In this document: piece by piece, positions 58,801 through 64,000 of the stretch
Numbering within the stretch: position 1 is the first letter of the stretch
Layout of the letters: the number at the start of each line of letters is the position of its first letter
Assembly: GCA_004173475.1 (NCBI GenBank)
Contig: SEBU01000002.1
Coordinates: forward strand, 589,103 to 653,102
Length of the DNA stretch: 64,000 nt
Direction of reading: 5' to 3'
DNA from: Gammaproteobacteria bacterium
GTDB taxonomy: Bacteria; Pseudomonadota; Gammaproteobacteria; Pseudomonadales; Cellvibrionaceae
Translations under genes and position numbers: made by a program
Notes under the pieces: generated by a model
Database searches by the model: none
The model's input: only the letters and a program-made list of their open reading frames with translations
Told to the model about the DNA's origin: nothing

Positions 58801-61800
58801 ATTAATACGATAGGTATCGTTGCCTAAGCCACCAAAAAGCGTATCAATATTCTCGCCACCAAATAAAGTGTCGTTGCCCGCTTCACCATACAACCGGTCA
58901 TCGCCTTTACCACCCGCCATCACATCATTGCTGTCAAAGCCAGAGATAATATCGTTGCCTGTCGTATTTTTAAGTGCTTCTTGTTTAATGCGATTGATAT
59001 CCCAGGAACTGCCGTCAGCAAATTGGATATTTTCAATGGCATTGTTAGCAATAATTGCTCCTGTGGAAGCATTAAACATGCTTTGTACAGTAATTTTTTC
59101 TCCCGTGTTAAGTATTAACACTAAATCAGAATCATTGCGCCGAACAGCGATATCGGTTCCAATAATACCTGTGCCAAATTTGATGGTATCAGTTCCGGCA
59201 TACTCCACAATGACATCATTTCCATCACCGAGTGCATATTGGTATACATCATTTGTGTCAAAGCCGTAAATGACATCGTTGCCCGTTGTGGTTTTAACGG
59301 CCTCTTGTTTCATGCGATTGATATCCCAGAAACTACCGTCAACAAATTGAATATTTTCAATGGCATTGTTAGCAATAACTGCTCCCGTAGAAGCATTAAA
59401 CATGTTTTGAACAGTAATTTTTTCCCCCGTATTAAGTGTTAACACCAAATTTGAATCGTTGCGGCGAACGGCAATATCATTACCCTTAATACCTGCATCA
59501 AATTTAATGGTGTCAGTTCCGGCATACTCTTTAATGACATCATTTCCATTATCACGAGAAAATAAATAAACGTCATTTCCAGCCCCGCCGGATAGAGAAT
59601 CATTACCATGACCCCCAAGCAAAATATCATTGCTCGCCAAGCCTTCAATGCTGTCAGATGTATCTGTTCCACGCAAAAGATCGTTTGCAGCGGTGCCAGT
59701 CACCCCTTGAGTAAAAATATTGGAGAATATTGTTAAATACATTGCTACGGGTAATTGGCCAGACGACAAGTGCAATGCATCAGAAAACGCATTAAGGTTA
59801 AACTCGGTTGCAAGATTATATGGATCTACTCCTTTCAGTAGCTGAGCAAAATCGCCTAGCTTGGCCGATGCGGTTGCATCGCCTGCCTTAAACAACCCGA
59901 TAAAATAATCACTCACCTGGCTATAGTCTACGCCTGCAGAATCACTGTTGAGTGTTATCAGCGATAGCGCTTTTGCCTGCTGCGGGCTAGCTAATTGCGT
60001 ATAAATAGAATTCTCTAACTGAGTATAAACAGCCATTAATTCTGCAGCATAAAGCTCCGTAGGTCGGGGTTGTAGTGATGGCTGGCCCCAGAATTTTTCC
60101 AATATCCCCAGTGACTGTGCATTTATATTAGGGCCACGGCTACCAGCGACCGTGTTTTGCTGACCGGTCCACAATAATAAAATAGCGGTCACCAATGCAC
60201 GGCGTTTGGTAACGTCTGATTCATTCACAAATGCTTGTACTTTTTGCTGCAATTGTCCGCTGGTGTCTAATGCCATCGCATATTGCAATGAATATACGGT
60301 GCCAAAACCCTGGGAATTGGGTAATTGTTTTATCGCATCAGGAATGGTGATACCGGTGCCGTTTAATTCTGTTACCGGAATAGTGGCTTGTGTATCCGAA
60401 TCAAACCATAAGGTGTTGGTTATTTTGGTTACGCCATTACCATCAATAAACGTGCTGGCTTCACGGTGTTGCACATTGTTGGCATCGACCGTGGTGTTGG
60501 ATGTGTAATTAACATTGAGTGAAACAATATTGATACTTTGAAGGGTTTTCAGCTCACCAACGTTAGCAATGCCATTACTGTTTGCATCTTGCCATACGCG
60601 CAATTGTGAGTATATGGCATCCTCTCCATCAATTTTTCCATCGTTGTTAATGTCAAACTCGCGTAATGCCTCATAGCCATTTTTTGCAAAACTGCCATCG
60701 AGTAATTTTGTTTCTGTACCAAATAATTCTGCACCACCGTCAATAATTCCATTGGCATTACGATCTAGAATCAACATCCCATCAGCAGGCGCGATCCAAC
60801 TGGTGCGTTCTGCAAAACCATTGTTGTCTAAATCAAAATGGACTCCAGCTGTAATGGGTGATGTACTCACAATCCCATCACCGTTTAAGTCCAGCGCAAG
60901 AGGGTCTCTAAGCGGTGCAGGTGGAACCGGTGGGGCAGAAACCTCAGTTTCTTTCAACGTAATGCCCAGCACCCCTTGCTGCCAAAATGGAATGCTGACG
61001 ATGCCGTTAGGCGTCTGAAACGTTAATGCGCCACCAGCCTTAATTTTATTACCATCAGCATCAAGGACTTCAAAACCGAGATTCTCGACGAATGTTGCCC
61101 AACCGGAACTACCGCGATATAGAACTGGATTTTCTTTAAAAACCTGCGTGAATGTCGTTACGGCTGCATTATGAATTAATATTTTTCCTTCAACGTCAAA
61201 AATCTGATTAATACTCGCTTCATCATTGATTACATACGTATCAAATCCTTCTTCACCGTACATAAGGTTAATACCCTCACCTCCAACTAAAGTATCATCA
61301 CCAGCTCCGCCCCATAGATAGTCATCACCTTCACCACCATCGATGGTGTCTTTACCACCGACCACCGAAAAACCTTTGTAGTCACCGTAAATGTGATCAG
61401 AATCTTTTCCACCTTCTAGAGAATCATTACCCATACCACCAATTATTAAATCATCTCCCTTCTCACCTATCACCGTATCGTTATCAGAACCAGCATCTAA
61501 AATATCATTACCTTCTCCACCCTCTAGAGTGTCATTGCCTTGCATGCCTAATAAAAAATCATTTCCAGCTAAACCTGAAAGAAAGTCACCATTAGAATTT
61601 CCTTCAAACATATTATTTTTTTCGTTACCAATATGTTTTTCGCTTAAAGCGACAAAATCTATAGACGAACCTTGAGCATCATCAAAATCAGGGAGAATTT
61701 TTGCTGCATCATCAATTCCTTTGTATGAAAAACCCAAAGAGTTAACAACAAATCCTCGAGTACTATCTACAGCTTGAGAGGTGCTACCGTACGTCGAAAC

Positions 61801-62484
61801 CGCAACTTTCTGTGGTGTCGAGAATATGTCAAAGTATTCAGCTAGGGCACCACCTTTTGCAGTAAGATTATCAAATGTGTCTGCGACGTAATAAGCAGCA
61901 ACTCCGACAGCTATCACTGGTATCACCACAGCAGCCACGGCAGTGGTAACTGTGGCTGATGCACCTAATAAAACTATCCCACCAGCCACAGCAGCGGCAG
62001 TCAAAGACGCTGCTGCGTAACTTGCAGCAGTCACAGTTAAAAATTTTGCAGTTAATCGAACCGCTTCACGATAATCATTAGCAGCATAAGCTGTCGATAT
62101 TTCTTCTGCTGTCATTATATATCCTGCTGCTGCCGCAACCTTAGATAGACTCGCTAAAAACCGCCTTGTTTTTTCAAAAACATCTAATGAATTTTCCGAT
62201 TCAGCTATAGCTCTCGAAATATCGCTTTTCACAGCTCTTAAAGTCTGATTAACTAGATCCGCTTTATAGGTTTCACTCGTGGAATTTTTTTTCAACCACT
62301 CATATTGAATATTATTTGCTTTGTTGTATGCAGAAGAATCATTTTTTATTTTTTCAGAAAGAGAACCAATAACCCCTTCTATGTTTTCACTTCCTAATTC
62401 ATTTGTAGACTCCTTGAGCCCTTCAAACATTGCCTCCAACAAATCCTTATTTTCCTTACCAATTATCACCTCTATTTCGCTCAT
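55843..62484 (-). CDS. Giant RTX protein secreted by type I system
   Basis: The 2213-residue protein has several regions. Residues 1-150 are helical and charged. Residues about 151-203 form a hydrophobic Ala/Gly/Val stretch (SLTAAAVAGGIVLLGASATV) resembling a glycine zipper or pore segment. About 292-420 holds a first block of GGxGxDxLxG calcium-binding repeats. About 527-650 has EF-hand-like loops (ALDLNGDGIVS, DINNDGKIDG). About 930-1240 and 1345-1530 hold more RTX blocks with haemolysin-related modules (DTIKFDAGIKGNDIAVRRND). Six Ig-like repeats span about 1642-2150. The last 60 or so residues, ending SPMIVVSH, should hold the secretion signal. The exporter follows. Toxin, bacteriocin and adhesin are all possible. 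The start (GGAG upstream) overlaps the preceding membrane gene by ATGA. Confidence 0.9.
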   Translation of the reverse strand: MSEIEVIIGKENKDLLEAMFEGLKESTNELGSENIEGVIGSLSEKIKNDSSAYNKANNIQYEWLKKNSTSETYKADLVNQTLRAVKSDISRAIAESENSLDVFEKTRRFLASLSKVAAAAGYIMTAEEISTAYAANDYREAVRLTAKFLTVTAASYAAASLTAAAVAGGIVLLGASATVTTAVAAVVIPVIAVGVAAYYVADTFDNLTAKGGALAEYFDIFSTPQKVAVSTYGSTSQAVDSTRGFVVNSLGFSYKGIDDAAKILPDFDDAQGSSIDFVALSEKHIGNEKNNMFEGNSNGDFLSGLAGNDFLLGMQGNDTLEGGEGNDILDAGSDNDTVIGEKGDDLIIGGMGNDSLEGGKDSDHIYGDYKGFSVVGGKDTIDGGEGDDYLWGGAGDDTLVGGEGINLMYGEEGFDTYVINDEASINQIFDVEGKILIHNAAVTTFTQVFKENPVLYRGSSGWATFVENLGFEVLDADGNKIKAGGALTFQTPNGIVSIPFWQQGVLGITLKETEVSAPPVPPAPLRDPLALDLNGDGIVSTSPITAGVHFDLDNNGFAERTSWIAPADGMLILDRNANGIIDGGAELFGTETKLLDGSFAKNGYEALREFDINNDGKIDGEDAIYSQLRVWQDANSNGIANVGELKTLQSINIVSLNVNYTSNTTVDANNVQHREASTFIDGNGVTKITNTLWFDSDTQATIPVTELNGTGITIPDAIKQLPNSQGFGTVYSLQYAMALDTSGQLQQKVQAFVNESDVTKRRALVTAILLLWTGQQNTVAGSRGPNINAQSLGILEKFWGQPSLQPRPTELYAAELMAVYTQLENSIYTQLASPQQAKALSLITLNSDSAGVDYSQVSDYFIGLFKAGDATASAKLGDFAQLLKGVDPYNLATEFNLNAFSDALHLSSGQLPVAMYLTIFSNIFTQGVTGTAANDLLRGTDTSDSIEGLASNDILLGGHGNDSLSGGAGNDVYLFSRDNGNDVIKEYAGTDTIKFDAGIKGNDIAVRRNDSNLVLTLNTGEKITVQNMFNASTGAVIANNAIENIQFVDGSFWDINRMKQEAVKTTTGNDVIYGFDTNDVYQYALGDGNDVIVEYAGTDTIKFGTGIIGTDIAVRRNDSDLVLILNTGEKITVQSMFNASTGAIIANNAIENIQFADGSSWDINRIKQEALKNTTGNDIISGFDSNDVMAGGKGDDRLYGEAGNDTLFGGENIDTLFGGLGNDTYRINAGDGYDIISDDGGSDTITFGEGIAAADVMVATQSNKMYFFLKTGQFIEIDLAHGGSQANSNFAIEQVTFANGDSWDSAKIQQKIIDTQPLLDILVKMNNIDWMLKSSKNDNQYLNGLGASYIAGGTGDDTITAAIGDKSFNGAGGNNTYLITPGKKTIEDFSLANDKIIFSDGTNLKDLHFSFERSTPTANGIKVWAKLVSSDGKIEVDLLNVAGIYGSYYFYDEASLDRPILGFLDGSVASIRDLLPKDGIYGDNDITGNGMVSGDLGNDTLRGDSGNDLLYGGEGNDVLIGGKGDDLLKGSSTGFSSPHQSHEHESDTYIYNLGDGNDTIEDNIGFDLLKFGSDILPSDISVRVDDTNMYFDIRQGGSVTNAWANVEDSFASDWIIDRVQFADNTIWNLSYLQQLRSNISVDKTPPSQPTASFNSTGKIVSGSAEAGSTVSIKNASSVDIGSGTATSSGTYSITLGTALINKQTVSVTATDSAGNVSVARSITAPDLTAPSQPTASFNSTGKIVSGNAEAGSTVSIKNSSAVEIGSGTATSSGTYSVTLGTALTNKQVVSVTAKDAAGNISSAVSATAPLISSDTTAPNQPTAAFDTTGIVSGSAEAGSTVSIKNASAVEIGSGTVASSGTYSITLSTALINKQTVSVTAKDSAGNISVARSIAAPDLTAPSQPTASFDSTGKIVSGSAEAGSTVSIKNASAVEIGSGTATSSGTYSITLGTALTNKQVASVTAKDAAGNISSAVSATAPLISSDTLAPNQPTAAFDSAGKVVSGSAEAGSTVSIKNVSSVEIGSGTATSSGTYSITLATTLLNKEAVNVTAKDAAGNVSVAKLIYAPDKTAPSQPTASFNSAGTIISGVAEAGSRVYFKDASGNALGDIKTNTSTGAYKYTFTTAFINRETVSATAKDAAGNYSVPIYIQAPLVTQSSTTRWSSKVSQLTTSSAQAEAMVQAMASFAPPVSAETKPLVGYADRNSPMIVVSH
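56032..57561 (-). repeat. Six tandem Ig-like repeats inside the RTX gene
   Basis: Six units of about 83-88 codons each begin D-x-T/L-[AP]-P-[SN]-QPTA and contain SGSAEAGSTVSIKN. The first five are nearly identical at the base level, and the sixth is diverged (SRVYFKDASGN). They would form a stiff stalk before the C-terminal signal. The high DNA identity makes copy number prone to change by recombination. Confidence 0.9.
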
Positions 62485-63068
62485 CTCAATTCGCTCCGTC
62501 TAATAAATATAATTGTTTTATAAAAAACTATTGTCATAGTTAATGAATAATGCACACAAACCCACCCCACAACCGCTCCGATTATCAAGGAAAACTTATG
62601 ATGGTAAGAACAGTCATGGCAACCAAAATATGAAATGGCTCCAGAAAAAATATTTCCAAAAAAAAATATTGCTGAGCTAATAACACCACAAAACAAAATT
62701 TTAACTTTATTGATTTTATTTTTTTTAAAATAAGTCTCGTAAGACTGAGATCTTCTTAAAGTAAAAAACGGGAAAAACAATAAAATTAACCCAAGCAAAT
62801 GAACAACACTGAGATAGGTCACAGCATATTCAGGAAAATCTGAATTTACTCTGTTAGCAGAAATATTATAAATATAAGACTCCATCAAGAAAACAATTTT
62901 CTTTATCAGAAAAGTCTCATAAAAATCGCCCCAAGGAATAAGATAAAAAATAAAAACAATTAGAGGAAAATCAAAAACAACACCACGAATAAAAATAATT
63001 CGAAAATAAAGACTACTGAATAAATCATTTCTATTTTTGTAATTTTCACCAAAGATATTTTTTAACAA
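62481..63068 (-). CDS. Four-helix membrane protein of unknown function, upstream of RTX gene
   Basis: No known family is recognised. The 195-residue product has four strong hydrophobic segments: GVVFDFPLIVFIFYLIPWG; YLSVVHLLGLILLFFPFFTL; VKILFCGVISSAIFFFGNIF; FSLIIGAVVGWVCVHYSLTM. Between helices 3 and 4 lies a Cys/His-containing loop (YFGCHDCSYHHKF). Its TGA overlaps the RTX ATG, so translation is coupled. The gene is clearly more AT-rich than its surroundings. The start is poor (TTG at 63068 with a weak binding site), and the frame is open back to a stop near 63120. It could be an immunity or accessory protein for the RTX product. That is inference from position and topology only. Confidence 0.6.
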   Translation of the reverse strand: MLKNIFGENYKNRNDLFSSLYFRIIFIRGVVFDFPLIVFIFYLIPWGDFYETFLIKKIVFLMESYIYNISANRVNSDFPEYAVTYLSVVHLLGLILLFFPFFTLRRSQSYETYFKKNKINKVKILFCGVISSAIFFFGNIFSGAISYFGCHDCSYHHKFSLIIGAVVGWVCVHYSLTMTIVFYKTIIFIRRSELR

Positions 63069-63262
63069 ATGAATACCATTTTCAAAGAGTTTATATTTGA
63101 ATTTAAACGCAAGCCCACCTTAAATTTTGAATAATTAACATATATACAGTAAGCAAAAAATAAGCATGCAGTCAAAAACCTTCTCAAATTAGAATTATTC
63201 AAGACTAATAAGATGAAAAGCGACATTACATATTTTTTGAATGTTGTGCGGTATAAGTCCAT
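63062..63262 (-). CDS. Possible small membrane ORF upstream (doubtful)
   Basis: A 66-codon frame overlaps the next gene by seven bases. One hydrophobic stretch (LRRFLTACLFFAYCIYVNY) is present, but there is no known family and no clear ribosome binding site. The next frame's first codons look like a continuation of coding sequence in another phase. This may therefore be a leader ORF for translational coupling, the front part of a frameshifted gene, or chance in AT-rich DNA. Confidence 0.25.
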   Translation of the reverse strand: MDLYRTTFKKYVMSLFILLVLNNSNLRRFLTACLFFAYCIYVNYSKFKVGLRLNSNINSLKMVFIC

Positions 63263-63478
63263 CCTTCATCCTTTTGCTTAGGCTGATACATCAGCTCGTT
63301 TACATCCTCGAGTACATTGAAAGGGATTTTCAAAAATTAGGTGAGAGTGACAATGCTATCAAATGACTATGTGTTTTGAATAGTCGGTACTTAGAATGTT
63401 TTTTATTTCTTATTGCTTATCACCAGAATCGCAATGTGATTCATTAGAGGTTTCATTGAGGAAAATCGTAAGAAGAAA
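63263..63478. other. Intergenic region between second RTX gene and membrane ORFs
   Basis: This AT-rich interval has no gene and lies outside the duplicated block. A promoter for the membrane-protein/RTX/exporter unit should be here on the minus strand, but no sequence stands out enough to call. Confidence 0.4.
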
Positions 63479-63497
63479 ACATAAAAACCTCAAAAGC

Positions 63498-63537
63498 ACC
63501 GGGTATTACCTTTACGCAATACCCGGTCACTGCTCCT
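63498..63537 (-). terminator. Hairpin after second RTX gene
   Basis: Arms ACCGGGTATT and AATACCCGGT are identical to those of the hairpin at 55793-55832, while three bases of the loop differ. A T-rich stretch follows on the minus strand. Here no transporter follows, so it would act as a terminator. Confidence 0.6.
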
Positions 63538-63547
63538 TAGTGAAATA

Positions 63548-64000
63548 TTAATGAGAAACAACAATCATGGGGGAATTCCTATCAGCATAACCCACTAACG
63601 GTTTGGTTTCTGCCGATACCGGTGGAGCAAAGGATGCCATTGCTTGCACCATTGCCTCCGCCTGCGCAGAACTTGTTGTGAGTTGGGAAACCTTCGATGA
63701 CCATCTCGTTGTCGATGATTGGGTCACCAAAGGCGCCTGGATATAAATCGGTACCGAATAATTTCCCGCCGCATCTTTGGCAGTAGCGCTCACCGTTTCC
63801 CGGTTAACAAATGCGGTTGTAAAGGTATATTTATAAGCACCTGTCGATGTGTTCGTCTTGATATCACCCAGGGCATTACCGGACGCATCTTTGAAATACA
63901 CTCGACTACCTGCCTCAGCAACACCGGAAATAATCGTACCCGCAGAGTTGAAGCTGGCTGTAGGTTGTGAGGGCGCCGTTTTATCCGGTGCGTAAATTAA
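63548..64000 (-). CDS. Second RTX protein, C-terminal part (runs off window)
   Basis: The minus-strand frame is open to the window edge and encodes the last 150 residues of a protein nearly identical to the end of the 2213-residue RTX protein. It contains the sixth Ig-like unit (PDKTAPSQPTASFNSAGTI, then SRVYFKDASGN) and the same secretion tail ending NSPMIVVSH. It therefore should use the same exporter. The N-terminal effector part lies outside, so its function may differ. No start codon is in the window; an internal Met at 63901 is not the real start. Confidence 0.88.
   Translation of the reverse strand, partial: LIYAPDKTAPSQPTASFNSAGTIISGVAEAGSRVYFKDASGNALGDIKTNTSTGAYKYTFTTAFVNRETVSATAKDAAGNYSVPIYIQAPLVTQSSTTRWSSKVSQLTTSSAQAEAMVQAMASFAPPVSAETKPLVGYADRNSPMIVVSH

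Larger units (their letters stand above)
63479..64000. repeat. Duplicated block, matching 55774-56295
   Basis: These 522 bases to the window edge align without gaps to 55774-56295 (offset 7705), with about 13 mismatches by eye. The match starts at the transporter's start codon, covers the hairpin and intergenic segment, and continues into the RTX coding sequence. Nearly all coding differences are silent; one changes Ile to Val (AFINRE/AFVNRE). Confidence 0.92.

Noticed and set aside
55843..62484. CRISPR array or satellite in the repeat-rich RTX region
   Set aside because: The repeats are long, in frame and protein-coding, with no short direct repeats separated by unique spacers.
62500..63300. 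Insertion sequence remnant in the AT-rich stretch
   Set aside because: No transposase motif or terminal inverted repeats were found; the AT-rich content is better explained by the membrane protein gene.

Overview
The window comes from the chromosome of a motile gammaproteobacterium. Gene order resembles Pseudomonas and other polarly flagellated relatives: cheV-cheR followed by flgBCDEFGHIJKL, divergent flgA-flgM-flgN, lexA next to sulA, and cmoA-cmoB. Sigma54 and sigma28 flagellar promoters can be read directly. The moderate G+C content, very large axial flagellar proteins and giant RTX protein would fit Cellvibrio or a related Cellvibrionaceae genus. That placement is inference; there is no rRNA here.

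Layout. 1-1.8 kb: the 3' end of an MprF-like lysyl-phosphatidylglycerol synthase and an AcvB/VirJ-like hydrolase. 1.9-4.6 kb: an orphan MASE1-CHASE-PAS histidine kinase. 4.7-24.4 kb (minus strand): two flagellins, flaG, a FliT-like protein, flgL, flgK, flgJ, flgI, flgH, flgG, flgF, flgE, flgD, flgC and flgB. 24.6 kb: a glyoxalase-like gene on the opposite strand. 25.1-27.1 kb: cheR and cheV. 27.3-29.2 kb: flgA, flgM and flgN. 29.36 kb: tRNA-Arg(CCU), then rsmE. 30-43 kb: signalling and housekeeping genes (GGDEF/EAL protein, phage-like orphan, slt, second cheV, EAL-HDOD protein, glutaredoxin-like protein, FHA protein, sensor kinase and REC-TPR regulator). 42-50 kb: cmoA-cmoB, lexA-sulA, an APC permease, fldB, cpxR-cpxA and mgsA. 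50-52 kb: htpG. 52-64 kb (minus strand): a type I secretion cassette with HlyD-like and HlyB-like proteins, a 2213-residue RTX protein, one or two small AT-rich membrane ORFs, and the 3' end of a second RTX gene running off the window.

The flagellar genes show an ordered cascade. Sigma54-type (GG-N10-GC) promoters precede flgB, flgF, one flagellin and flgA. Sigma28-type promoters precede flgM and the other flagellin. Clusters of CGGCAA/TTGCCG lie upstream of the flgB and flgF promoters and may be activator sites. FlgE, FlgK, FlgL and both flagellins are much longer than usual, so the whole external axial structure appears expanded.

The most interesting part is the right end. A giant RTX protein with an N-terminal glycine-zipper-like hydrophobic segment overlaps (ATGA) a four-helix membrane protein of unknown family, and is followed by its exporter. 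A second RTX gene shares about 97-98% identity over its last 520 bases, including a conserved hairpin. The homology stops at the exporter's start codon. This looks like a duplicating, diversifying secreted toxin or adhesin locus with a possible membrane immunity or accessory protein.
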